Shown piece by piece: positions 51,449-59,837 of a stretch of DNA of 64,000 bases (positions are counted from its first letter, which is position 1; the number at the start of each line of letters is the position of its first letter). Under the pieces are notes generated by a model that was not told where the DNA came from, ran no database searches, and was given only the letters and a program-made list of their open reading frames with translations. The translations under genes and the position numbers were made by a program. Origin of the DNA: an uncultured Rhodobiaceae bacterium (GTDB taxonomy: Bacteria; Pseudomonadota; Alphaproteobacteria; RS24); NCBI GenBank assembly GCA_937907245.1, contig CALCUM010000003.1:807501-871500 (forward strand), in the 5' to 3' direction.

Positions 51449-52470
51449 CGCAAATGCACCTCATCGATATCGGCCATAATTTCATCGCTCAGCTCTACAT
51501 CGACGCTGGTGACGGCGAGTTTCAGTTGCTCCATCGTCGTGGCGCCAATGATGTTGGAGGTTACAAAATCGCGGGTCGTCACAAATTGATTGGCCAATTG
51601 CGAGGCGTCTAATCCGTATTTTTTGGCGATATCGAGATAGCTTGAAATGGCGGCATCTGTGCCCGGCGTTTCATAGCGTTGCAGCCGGTCGAACAATTGT
51701 TTGCGCGAGCCTTTTGGGTTAGCCCCATTTTGATATTTCCCCGTCAAATAGCCCTGCGCCAAAGGCGAATAGGCCAATAGCCCCACGCCCTCGCGATGGA
51801 AAATTTCGGAGGAACCCAACTCGTAAATGCGGTTCAACAGATTATAGGCATTTTGCACCGACACCATACGCGGCAAGTCTTTGTTCATTTCGCTATGGTG
51901 TAAAAATTTCATAATGCCCCAAGGCGTCTCATTCGATAGACCGAAGTGGCGCACTTTGCCAGATTTTTGGATATCGGCCAGCGTGCCCAAAATGTCTTCA
52001 ATGCGATTAATCTCGCCGCCCATTTCTTTGTGGCCCAATCCACCAAAAATCCGAATAGGGCGGTCTGGCCAATGCAGTTGGTACAAGTCGATATAGTCGG
52101 TCTGCAAGCGGTGGAGGCTTTTGTCGATGGCTTCGTGAATTTGAGCGGCCGTGTGGTCGGTGCCCTCGCCGTTATCGCGCAACCAATTCATGGGCGCGCG
52201 GCCAGCCACTTTACTGGCCAAAATAATGTCTTCGCGTTTGCCGGTCTTTTTAAACCAAGTGCCGATAATTTCTTCGGTCTTGCCTTGGGTTTCAGCTGTT
52301 GGGGGCACGGCATACATTTCGGCGGTATCGAAGAAATTAATTCCCATCTCAACCGAATAATCCATTTGCTCATGGCCTTCGGCCTCGGTGTTTTGCTGGC
52401 CCCATGTCATGGTGCCCAAGCAAATAGAGCTGACCTTAATGTCCGTGTGTCCTAAACGGCGGTATTCCAT
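51427..52470 (-). CDS. Aldo/keto reductase
   Basis: A 347-aa AKR with the catalytic tetrad region: Asp and Tyr in FFDTAEMYAVP, Lys in ILASKVAG and His in QLHWPDR. It belongs to the Tas-like group with the extra segment ISHAK/YEAGVGLLAYSPLAQGYL-like. Its probable role is NADPH-dependent reduction of aldehydes. AGGGAGA lies upstream of ATG. The gene is 25 bases after the esterase gene on the minus strand, and its stop codon is in the 22-24 bp array. Confidence 0.88.
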   Translation of the reverse strand: MEYRRLGHTDIKVSSICLGTMTWGQQNTEAEGHEQMDYSVEMGINFFDTAEMYAVPPTAETQGKTEEIIGTWFKKTGKREDIILASKVAGRAPMNWLRDNGEGTDHTAAQIHEAIDKSLHRLQTDYIDLYQLHWPDRPIRIFGGLGHKEMGGEINRIEDILGTLADIQKSGKVRHFGLSNETPWGIMKFLHHSEMNKDLPRMVSVQNAYNLLNRIYELGSSEIFHREGVGLLAYSPLAQGYLTGKYQNGANPKGSRKQLFDRLQRYETPGTDAAISSYLDIAKKYGLDASQLANQFVTTRDFVTSNIIGATTMEQLKLAVTSVDVELSDEIMADIDEVHLRAPNICP

Positions 52471-52495
52471 AATTCATTCTCCCTATGAACGAGTT

Positions 52496-53176
52496 CTATT
52501 TAATGCGCGCCAGCAGCTTTTCGACTGACGGAGAAATATTTTTGACGATGACAGCAATGCCGTCGCGATTGGGATGAATGCCATCCGAGATATTGAGCGA
52601 TCGATCGGCGGCCACACCTTCGAGAAAAAACGGATAATAGACCGCATTATATTTTTCTGCGAGCTTTTGATAAATCGGATTAAAGCCTCGCGCATAGTCG
52701 CTTCCCAAATTTGGCGCCGCTATCATGCCAGCCAGCAAAACGGGTAGGCCTCGCTTTTGTAATTCGGTTAAAATCGCTTCCAGGTTTTGTTCGGTAAGCG
52801 AGGGGCTAAGCCCGCGCAGCATGTCATTGGCGCCTAACTCCACAATCACCGCGCGGGTGTTGGGGCTAAGCACCCAATCGAGGCGCGCGCGCCCGCCGGC
52901 GCTTGTATCGCCCGATACGCCGCCATTTTGCACGCGGACATTTAGCCCTCGGGCACGCAAGTGAGCTTCTAATTGTGGCACGAAACCATCGCCAGGGGCC
53001 AAGCGATAGCCCGCCGTTAAACTATCGCCCAAAGCAACAATCTCTATCGGCGCCTCATCGGCAGAGGCCTTCGGCAGCATCCAAATCAAGCAGGCGCACG
53101 TAAAACTAAAGACGAGCAAACCTTGCGCCAAGCGATGCGACAGTTTTTGGCGCGGCGCGCGTTTTATATGCAACAA
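52496..53176 (-). CDS. tesA: TesA-like GDSL arylesterase / thioesterase
   Basis: A 226-aa exported SGNH hydrolase: signal peptide (cleavage near ASA|DE), block I GDSLTAGY with the Ser, block III GANDMLRG and block V DGIHPN with Asp and His. TesA (lysophospholipase/acyl-CoA thioesterase I) is commonly divergent from the YbbA/YbbP ABC genes, exactly the arrangement here with 66 bases between the starts. Confidence 0.92.
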   Translation of the reverse strand: MLHIKRAPRQKLSHRLAQGLLVFSFTCACLIWMLPKASADEAPIEIVALGDSLTAGYRLAPGDGFVPQLEAHLRARGLNVRVQNGGVSGDTSAGGRARLDWVLSPNTRAVIVELGANDMLRGLSPSLTEQNLEAILTELQKRGLPVLLAGMIAAPNLGSDYARGFNPIYQKLAEKYNAVYYPFFLEGVAADRSLNISDGIHPNRDGIAVIVKNISPSVEKLLARIK

Positions 53177-53242
53177 AAGTCAGCTTCCTCTATAAAGCTT
53201 TCAACCGAGATACCCCAGTCCTCTAATCAACAGGCGAGATAA

Positions 53243-53914
53243 ATGATCAAAGTCCAAAATCTGACCGTTACCCTGCCCAGTCGCGCAGGTGACGTCAACA
53301 TCCTTCGTGGTCTAGATGTCACAATTGCGCCAGGAGAAGCGGTCGGCCTCATCGGTCCTTCGGGGTCGGGCAAGACGACTTTGCTTATGGTGCTGGCCGG
53401 TCTGGAGCCTGCGACCTCAGGCACAGTGCATATTGCAGGCCATGACTATGGCCAGATGAACGAAGATGCTTTGGCCCGCTTTCGGCGCTCGCATGTGGGT
53501 ATTGTGTTTCAAAGCTTCCACCTCGTGCCCACTATGACGGCGCTTGAGAATGTTATGCTGCCGCTAGAGTTGGCCCGCCAAGCCGAGGCACCCGCGCGAG
53601 CAGCACAGATGCTGGCAGAGGTGGGCCTGGCCGATAGGCATGACCATTACCCAACGCAAATGTCGGGTGGCGAACAACAACGCGTCGCGCTAGCGCGGGC
53701 CCTAGTGGCCAATCCGCCAGTGCTCTTTGCCGATGAACCGACGGGCAATCTCGACCAGAAAACCGGCCAAGCGGTGATGGATTTAATTTTGGGTCTGGCC
53801 AAAACCCGCGGCACGACTTTGGTGCTAATCACCCATGATAAGGTTTTAGCGCAACGCTGCGACCGCACGCTAACCATGCAAGATGGCCGCCTCACAGCCG
53901 GACAAGACACATGA
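53243..53914 (+). CDS. ybbA: ABC transporter ATP-binding protein, YbbA-like
   Basis: A 223-aa ATPase of the MacB/LolD group with Walker A GPSGSGKTT, signature MSGGEQQRVALARAL and Walker B VLFADEPTGNLD. It overlaps the permease gene by four bases. YbbA-YbbP, with the divergent tesA, form a conserved set thought to move hydrophobic or lipid-related molecules out of the inner membrane; the substrate is not proven. Confidence 0.92.
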   Translation: MIKVQNLTVTLPSRAGDVNILRGLDVTIAPGEAVGLIGPSGSGKTTLLMVLAGLEPATSGTVHIAGHDYGQMNEDALARFRRSHVGIVFQSFHLVPTMTALENVMLPLELARQAEAPARAAQMLAEVGLADRHDHYPTQMSGGEQQRVALARALVANPPVLFADEPTGNLDQKTGQAVMDLILGLAKTRGTTLVLITHDKVLAQRCDRTLTMQDGRLTAGQDT

Positions 53915-56514
53915 GCCTCTCCGCCTCTCGCGAGCGGCTAGGCTGGGGCTTGGCCTTGAAATTAGCGCGTCGCGAAATGCGCGGCGGGCCCGACGCCAAA
54001 CCTTTGGCGGGGTTTCGCATTTTCTTGCTGTGTTTGGTGCTAGGTATTTTCACCATTTCGGCGGTCGGCTCTCTATCGGCTTCGCTGGTTGGCGGCATGA
54101 CGGCTCAAGGCCAATCTATTTTGGGCGGCGACATGGATTTTCGGCTGGTGCATCGCGCAGCCTTTGAGGACGAACGCCAATGGCTGGATGCGCGGGCAAA
54201 ACTTTCAGAAGTCGCTACCCTGCGGGTGATGGCGCAAAAACCAAACCCCGAGACCCAACAACCCGAAGCCATGTTGGTCGAAGCCAAAGCGGTAGATGGC
54301 GCTTATCCGCTATATGGCGAGATAGCGCTAAATCCTCCCATGGCATTGGCAAAAGCCTTGCGCCCCGAAACCCTTGCGGGCGAAAAACAATATGGTGGCG
54401 TGGCCGAACAAGGCCTATTCGACCGTTTGGAATTACAAGTCGGCGATAGTATTCGAGTTGGCAGCATTCAGGTGCGCCTCCAAAGTGTCCTCATGTCGGA
54501 GCCGGATCGCAATGCAGGCGGTTTTCCTCTGGCGCCGCGCCTATTGGTTTCGCAAGACACGTTAAAAGCTGCGGGCCTCTTGCGCCCTGGCGCATTGGTG
54601 AATTATCACTACCGCCTCAAATTACCCGCCAATGCCAGCAATGAAGATGTCAAAGCCATGGGCGTTGCGGCCAATACAGCGTTTCCCCAAGCGGGTTGGC
54701 GCTTGCGAGATCGTTCGGATGCCTCGCCTTCTATGCGACGGTTTATCGAACGCTTAGGCTTGTTTCTTACCCTGGTTGGCCTCACGGCCTTGGTGGTTGG
54801 CGGCGTTGGCGTTGGCAATGCGATTAGCGCTTACTTGCAAAGGCGGCGTGAAACCATTGCGGTCCTCAAAGCGCTTGGCGCCTCAGGACGATTTATTTTC
54901 CGCATTTACGCCCTGCAAATCAGTGCGCTCACCGCTTTGGCTTTGCTGCTAGGGCTAGCGCTTGGTGCCGCGACCCCGCTTTTGGTAAAGACTTTTTTTG
55001 GCGCGCTTTTGCCGGTTGATTTATCCATCCAGCTCTTTCCGGAGCCATTACTGGCGGCGGCAGGGTTTGGGGTTTTATCGGCGGCGGCTTTTGCGCTTTG
55101 GCCTTTGGGCAAGGTCGAGCTGACCCCCGTCACGGCTTTGTTTCGTGGCGACGCGCAAAGCAGCGAAGGCGCTCTGGCGCGACCTGCGATGCCTTATTTA
55201 ATCGCGATTGCGATTTGTTTCCTGGGTCTTGGAGCCTTGGCGATGTTGATTTCGGAACGCCGCGATGTCGCTCTTTGGTTTGGGCTTGGGGTGGCTTTGT
55301 CTTATTTGGCTTTGCGCGGTGCGGCGGGTCTGGTGGTTTGGTTGGCCAAGCGGGCGGGGCGTCCGCGCCAGCCAGAATTGCGATTGGCCTTGTCGAACAT
55401 CACGCGGCCCAATGCGCCCGTACGTTCGGTCATGTTGTCCATCGGGCTATCGGTGACTTTGCTGTCGGCCATCTCGATGGTGGATGGAAATATCAACGCG
55501 CAAATCACCGGCGATTTACCCGAACGCACCCCGTCGATCATTCTGCTGGATGTAGGCCCAGAGCAAATTGAACCTTTGATGGCCGATGCGCGCGCCACGG
55601 CGCAGATTGCGCATATAGAAAAAACCCCGATGTTGCGTGGGCAAATTTTATCGGTCAAAGGTATCGCTGCCGCCGACATCCAAATAGCGCCAGATGTCGC
55701 TTGGGTATTGCGCGGCGATCGCGGGCTTACCTATGCGCGAACGCCCCCCCAAGGCGGCACGATTATAGAGGGGGACTGGTGGGCCATCGATTATAACGGG
55801 CCACCGCTGGTTTCGGTAGGTACAGATATTGCGCGGGGTTTGGGCCTTGCGCTGGGCGATGAGATTGAGGTCAATGTATTGGGTCGTCCGCTCACGGCGG
55901 TAGTGGCCAATTTGCGCTACATCGATTGGGCTTCGGGCGGCATGAATTTTGCCTTGGTGTTTTCGCCCAATCCTTTGGCCTATGCGCCGCACACTTATTT
56001 GGCGACCTTGGGGCTGGCCGATGCAGAGGAACCCAAAATCACCCGTATGTTGGCGCGCGATTATCCCAATGTCACCGTCATTCGTGTGAAAGAAGCTTTG
56101 GCCACTATGCGCGATGTCTTGACCAATTTAGGGCTGGGCGTGCGGGCCATGAGCGGCATTACTTTATTGGCAGGTATTTTGGTTCTGGCGGGCGCTATGG
56201 CGTCTGGCCATAAGGCGCGTGTCTATGATGCGGTGGTGATGAAAGTATTGGGCGCGACGCGTCGGCGCATTTTGCTGGCCTTTGCCATTGAATATGCCCT
56301 GATGGGTCTGGGGGCTGCTATTATTGCGGCTGCGACAGGCACTTTGGCGGCCTATGGGTTGATTGCGGGGCCGATGCAGGCAGATTTCGTATTTTTACCG
56401 TTCACCTTGGCCATAACGGTAATCGGCGCTGTGGTTCTGACGGTGGTTTTAGGGTTATTTGGCACTTATGCGGCTTTGGGCGCACCGGCAGCCCCGGTTT
56501 TGCGCACGCAATAG
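53911..56514 (+). CDS. ybbP: ABC permease, YbbP-like (FtsX family)
   Basis: An 867-aa permease with about ten membrane helices: one near the N-terminus, then clusters at about 285-410, 430-490 and 735-860, with two FtsX domains and large periplasmic domains. It has a short low-complexity start and a YLQRRRETIAVLKALGASGRF segment typical of FtsX permeases. It is coupled to ybbA and forms its membrane half. Confidence 0.9.
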   Translation: MSLSASRERLGWGLALKLARREMRGGPDAKPLAGFRIFLLCLVLGIFTISAVGSLSASLVGGMTAQGQSILGGDMDFRLVHRAAFEDERQWLDARAKLSEVATLRVMAQKPNPETQQPEAMLVEAKAVDGAYPLYGEIALNPPMALAKALRPETLAGEKQYGGVAEQGLFDRLELQVGDSIRVGSIQVRLQSVLMSEPDRNAGGFPLAPRLLVSQDTLKAAGLLRPGALVNYHYRLKLPANASNEDVKAMGVAANTAFPQAGWRLRDRSDASPSMRRFIERLGLFLTLVGLTALVVGGVGVGNAISAYLQRRRETIAVLKALGASGRFIFRIYALQISALTALALLLGLALGAATPLLVKTFFGALLPVDLSIQLFPEPLLAAAGFGVLSAAAFALWPLGKVELTPVTALFRGDAQSSEGALARPAMPYLIAIAICFLGLGALAMLISERRDVALWFGLGVALSYLALRGAAGLVVWLAKRAGRPRQPELRLALSNITRPNAPVRSVMLSIGLSVTLLSAISMVDGNINAQITGDLPERTPSIILLDVGPEQIEPLMADARATAQIAHIEKTPMLRGQILSVKGIAAADIQIAPDVAWVLRGDRGLTYARTPPQGGTIIEGDWWAIDYNGPPLVSVGTDIARGLGLALGDEIEVNVLGRPLTAVVANLRYIDWASGGMNFALVFSPNPLAYAPHTYLATLGLADAEEPKITRMLARDYPNVTVIRVKEALATMRDVLTNLGLGVRAMSGITLLAGILVLAGAMASGHKARVYDAVVMKVLGATRRRILLAFAIEYALMGLGAAIIAAATGTLAAYGLIAGPMQADFVFLPFTLAITVIGAVVLTVVLGLFGTYAALGAPAAPVLRTQ

Positions 56515-56607
56515 AAAAAACTCGAAAATCAATTTCGATATGTCTTGAAAACGCCATGATTTATGCTGATATACTTAACAAGACTTTTGATTTGAAAGGA
56601 TGTCTCA

Positions 56608-57327
56608 ATGGCTGATAATGGAATGAACGAACGGATCGTACAAAATAGCGCTACCGCACAGGCAGGCGAATTTGATGCGGGTCTTCGCATCTATATGTCG
56701 AAAGTATATAATTATATGGGTCTCGGCCTGCTAGCCACCGCGCTGGCAGCTTATATTGGCGCGTCTTCGGGCATTTATGCCTCCATCGCCCAAACGCCCT
56801 TTATCTATGTGTTGATTTTTGCGCCACTTGGCATGGTGCTGTTTTTGTCGGCTCGCTTGCACAAGCTAAGCTCGGCCACAGCGAAAAACATGTTTTGGCT
56901 CTATGCCGGCCTAACTGGGCTTTCCTTGTCCTATGTTTTGCTAGCCTATACCGGCGTCTCCGTGGTTCGCACCTTCTTGGTCACGGCCGCTTCGTTTGGC
57001 GCTTTATCCCTTTATGGCTACACCACAAAACGCGACTTGTCGGGCATGGGCTCGTTCTTGTTCATGGGTCTCATCGGTCTGATTTTGGCCTCCGTGGTGA
57101 ATATTTTCTTGCAAAGCTCGGCTCTACATTTTGCCGTGAGTGCCATTGGCGTGCTGATTTTTGCCGGCCTTACCGCCTATGACACGCAAGACATTAAACG
57201 GATTTATTACGCAGGCGATAGCCGCGAAGTTGCCGAGAAAAAAGCCATTATGGGCGCCCTGCGTCTGTATCTGGACTTCATCAATATGTTCTTATTCTTG
57301 CTACAGTTCATGGGGAACCGCGATTAA
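56608..57327 (+). CDS. Bax inhibitor-1/YccA-family membrane protein
   Basis: A 239-aa protein with seven hydrophobic helices and the BI-1 pattern: YMSKVYNYMGLGLLATALAAY at the start, TAYDTQDIKRIYY between helices, and a closing LYLDFINMFLFLLQF. YccA-like members interact with the FtsH protease in E. coli; other members are calcium leak channels. GAAAGGA lies upstream of the ATG. A strong terminator follows. Confidence 0.93.
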   Translation: MADNGMNERIVQNSATAQAGEFDAGLRIYMSKVYNYMGLGLLATALAAYIGASSGIYASIAQTPFIYVLIFAPLGMVLFLSARLHKLSSATAKNMFWLYAGLTGLSLSYVLLAYTGVSVVRTFLVTAASFGALSLYGYTTKRDLSGMGSFLFMGLIGLILASVVNIFLQSSALHFAVSAIGVLIFAGLTAYDTQDIKRIYYAGDSREVAEKKAIMGALRLYLDFINMFLFLLQFMGNRD

Positions 57328-57350
57328 GCTGCGACCAAGATAATGCGAAG

Positions 57351-57386
57351 AGCCCCGAATAGCTTGCTATCTCGGGGCTTTTTTTT
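57351..57386 (+). terminator. Rho-independent terminator after the BI-1 gene
   Basis: AGCCCCGA pairs with TCGGGGCT, with the inner ATAGC/GCTAT also pairing, followed by a run of eight T residues. Confidence 0.9.
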
Positions 57387-57388
57387 CA

Positions 57389-57775
57389 CTAGTCGAGGAG
57401 GCGCATATTTTTGCGTTCAAAAAACCGCAAGACCGCCTCCAGGTCATGGCCACGGCGCAATACCCGCCCATCCATGCCGCTAAGTACATATTGGCCTTGC
57501 TTGCGGCGCAGCGCTGGAATTTTTTCTACCCTGTAAAGGGCCGCTTCGCTGGCGCGGCGGAACATCGAAAAAGTTGCGCCATCTTTGCCATCGCTCATTG
57601 CATAATCGCGCCAATGACCCGCGGCCACTTGGCGGCCATAGATGTTCAGCAAGATATTGAGTTCGGGGCGCGTCCACATAATGCGGGCGGGCGCTCTGGC
57701 GCTATTATGCGATGCGCGCTGGCGCTCACGCTCAAATGCATTGGCTACGATCACAAGAGTTTTTGTTTTTGCCAT
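57389..57775 (-). CDS. DUF2794-family protein
   Basis: A 128-aa protein of the alphaproteobacterial DUF2794 family: TRPELNILLNIYGRQVAAGHWRDYA then FSMFRRASEAALYRVEKIPALR and RRGHDLEAVLRFFE. Its function is unknown; it is almost class-specific. It converges on the BI-1 gene across a terminator. Confidence 0.85.
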   Translation of the reverse strand: MAKTKTLVIVANAFERERQRASHNSARAPARIMWTRPELNILLNIYGRQVAAGHWRDYAMSDGKDGATFSMFRRASEAALYRVEKIPALRRKQGQYVLSGMDGRVLRRGHDLEAVLRFFERKNMRLLD

Positions 57776-57838
57776 AGTTCATGGTGACGTTTAGGCGTTC
57801 AAAAATCAAGTAAAAGCGATGGTTAGAAGAGGTGTCTA

Positions 57839-58036
57839 ATGCCCCCAAATGGCCATAATTGCGTCACACTCGGGTCGTATTTAGGCGCCATAACAAGGAG
57901 GCTTTGCGAGCCTGTCCGGCGCGTTTTGGTTTCTCCTCCCATGGCTGACGCGCCGGACCCTTCCTCCCTAAAACCTTATTCTGACAAGCTAAGAAAAAAC
58001 CTATTCTCAAAACCCTTCGAATTGCCTAAGACTTAA
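57839..58036 (+). CDS. Possible 65-aa protein before the Gld-like ABC operon
   Basis: I do not recognise this product. It starts at an ATG with AGAGG five to six bases upstream and ends SKPFELPKT. It has no membrane segment and one Cys pair. A second ATG at 57941 would give 31 residues. The case for coding is the RBS and the fact that its stop codon sits in a 13-bp tandem array, as in five established genes of this window. The 323-base gap 57776-58098 holds nothing else except an inverted repeat at 57914-57958. Confidence 0.4.
   Translation: MPPNGHNCVTLGSYLGAITRRLCEPVRRVLVSPPMADAPDPSSLKPYSDKLRKNLFSKPFELPKT
57914..57958. repeat. Perfect 10-bp inverted repeat before the Gld-like operon
   Basis: GTCCGGCGCG (57914-57923) pairs with CGCGCCGGAC (57949-57958) over a 25-base loop. 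It lies inside the 65-aa ORF and has no following T-run. It could be a regulator site, an mRNA structure or chance. Confidence 0.5.
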
Positions 58037-58077
58037 GGCTAAGACTTAAGGCTATTACTTTAGGTTAAGACTTATCT
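58026..58077 (+). repeat. Four-unit 13-bp tandem array containing the stop codon of the 65-aa ORF
   Basis: Units CTAAGACTTAAGG (58026-58038) and again (58039-58051), CTATTACTTTAGG (58052-58064) and TTAAGACTTATCT (58065-58077). The ORF's TAA stop is 58034-58036, in the first unit. Confidence 0.93.
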
Positions 58078-58098
58078 TTGACTCGCGCGACGGACCCC

Positions 58099-59100
58099 AT
58101 GATTGAGATAGACAGACTGGTTAAAAAATTTGGCGACTTCACAGCCGTCAATGACTTGAGCTTCTCGGTGGAGAGGGGTCAGGTCATGGGCTTCTTGGGG
58201 CCTAATGGCGCCGGCAAATCGACCACGATGAAAATGATTACGGGTTTCTTACGCCCCACCTCCGGCACGGCTCGCATCATGGGGTTGGATATTTGTGACA
58301 CCCCCTTAGAGGCGCAAACCCATTTGGGCTATTTACCAGAAGGCGCCCCCGCTTGGCCCGATATGACGCCGCGCGCATTTTTAGAATTTATCATCCGCAT
58401 TCGTGGCCTCGACAAAATGGCCGCGCGCCAAGCCCTTGGCCGCGCCATCGATATGACCGAGCTGCACGGCGTATTGGACCAACCGATTGATACTTTGTCG
58501 AAGGGCTTTCGCCGCCGTGTAGGACTGGCCCAAGCCATTGTCCATGATCCAGATGTGTTGATTATGGATGAGCCAACCGATGGGCTTGACCCCAATCAAA
58601 AATTTCAAGTGCGCCGCGCCATTGAAGAAATGTCGGAGCATAAGGCGATTGTTATTTCGACCCATATTCTGGAAGAGGTGGATGCGATTTGCTCACAAGC
58701 GATGATTATCGACCGCGGTGAAATTGTTGCCGAAGGCACGCCGAGCCAATTGGCCGCGCGCTCGCGCTATCATGGCGCCGTAACCCTGACTTTGGACACG
58801 GATTTGAAAACCAAAGCTGGCCAGGTTTTGACCGCTTTGCCCAACACTCATATCGAAGTAACGACGCGTGGCGATGAAACCAGCCTGCATATTTTTGCGG
58901 GGCCTGGCGGCCTAGAGCCAACTGCGCTTCTGGCGCAAGTGCGCGAGTGTATGTCCGAGCAATCTATCGCGCCGCGCGCGCTGGCGCTTGAGACCGGTCG
59001 CTTGGATGATGTATTTGGCGAGCTGACGCGCAAAGCCCGCCCTGCGGCTCCATGCTATGACCGCCCTGCGGCCCCACGTTATGAGGAGGCCAACTCATGA
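58099..59100 (+). CDS. ABC transporter ATP-binding protein, GldA-like
   Basis: A 333-aa ATPase with Walker A GPNGAGKST, signature LSKGFRRRVGLAQAI (with KGF where SGGQ is usual) and Walker B VLIMDEPTDGLDPNQ. ATG 58099 is preferred; an earlier TTG at 58078 lies in the repeat array. It overlaps the permease gene by four bases. The set ATPase-GldF-GldG-DUF4340 occurs in many bacteria and is related to the gliding-motility transporter of Bacteroidetes, but here it is of unknown substrate. The C-terminus carries a 24-bp tandem duplication. Confidence 0.9.
   Translation: MIEIDRLVKKFGDFTAVNDLSFSVERGQVMGFLGPNGAGKSTTMKMITGFLRPTSGTARIMGLDICDTPLEAQTHLGYLPEGAPAWPDMTPRAFLEFIIRIRGLDKMAARQALGRAIDMTELHGVLDQPIDTLSKGFRRRVGLAQAIVHDPDVLIMDEPTDGLDPNQKFQVRRAIEEMSEHKAIVISTHILEEVDAICSQAMIIDRGEIVAEGTPSQLAARSRYHGAVTLTLDTDLKTKAGQVLTALPNTHIEVTTRGDETSLHIFAGPGGLEPTALLAQVRECMSEQSIAPRALALETGRLDDVFGELTRKARPAAPCYDRPAAPRYEEANS
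59038..59085 (+). repeat. Two-unit 24-bp repeat at the end of the GldA-like gene
   Basis: Units start CGCCCTGCGGCTCC (59038) and CGCCCTGCGGCCCC (59062), encoding RPAAPCYD and RPAAPRYE just before the stop. Frame is preserved. Confidence 0.85.
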
Positions 59101-59837
59101 ACGCATTAATAACCATCACGCGGCGAGAGTTCGCGGGCTATTTTTCAACGCCTCTGGCGTTTGTTTTCATCATCGTATTTTTATTGGCCAATGGCTTGGC
59201 GACATTTTATTTGGGCGCCTATTTTGCTGTCGGACAAGCCGACTTGACCAATTTTTTCATGTTCCACCCTTGGCTCTATTTGTTTTTTCTGCCTGCCATT
59301 TCTATGCGCCTGTGGGCCGAGGAGCGGCGCAATGGATCTATCGAATTGCTGCTGACTTTGCCGGTGCCTTTGTCGGCGATTGTGGTTGGCAAATATCTCG
59401 CAGCGCTGGGCTTCTCCACACTGGCTCTCATGCTGACGTTTCCAATATGGCTAACCGTTAATTATTTGGGCGACCCAGATAATGGCGTGATTTTGGCCTC
59501 TTACCTCGGCTCCATTATGTTGGCGGGCGGCTATTTGGCCATCGGGTCTTGTCTGTCGGCACTGACGCGCAATCAGGTGATTGCTTTTGTTATCTCCGTC
59601 GTGGCGTGTTTTTTATTCACCGTCTCGGGCGCGCCTTTGGTGCTAGAGCTGTTTCAAAGTTGGGCGCCCCAAGCCTTGGTAGAGACTTTGGCGTCGTTTT
59701 CTTTGCTGACCCATTTTCGGGCCATTACCACGGGCGTGATTGACGCGCGCGATGTGATGTTCTTTGCCACGCTCATCGGGGTTTTCCTCACAGCGACAGT
59801 GATTGTCGTCGATATGAAAAAAGGGGAGGGCGCCTAA
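59097..59837 (+). CDS. ABC permease, GldF-like
   Basis: A 246-aa ABC-2-type permease with six hydrophobic segments and the ITRREFAGYFSTPLAFVF start typical of GldF-like proteins, plus RLWAEERRNGSIELLLTLP. It is coupled to the ATPase gene by a four-base overlap and to the GldG-like gene by a one-base overlap. It should be the membrane channel half. Confidence 0.9.
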   Translation: MNALITITRREFAGYFSTPLAFVFIIVFLLANGLATFYLGAYFAVGQADLTNFFMFHPWLYLFFLPAISMRLWAEERRNGSIELLLTLPVPLSAIVVGKYLAALGFSTLALMLTFPIWLTVNYLGDPDNGVILASYLGSIMLAGGYLAIGSCLSALTRNQVIAFVISVVACFLFTVSGAPLVLELFQSWAPQALVETLASFSLLTHFRAITTGVIDARDVMFFATLIGVFLTATVIVVDMKKGEGA

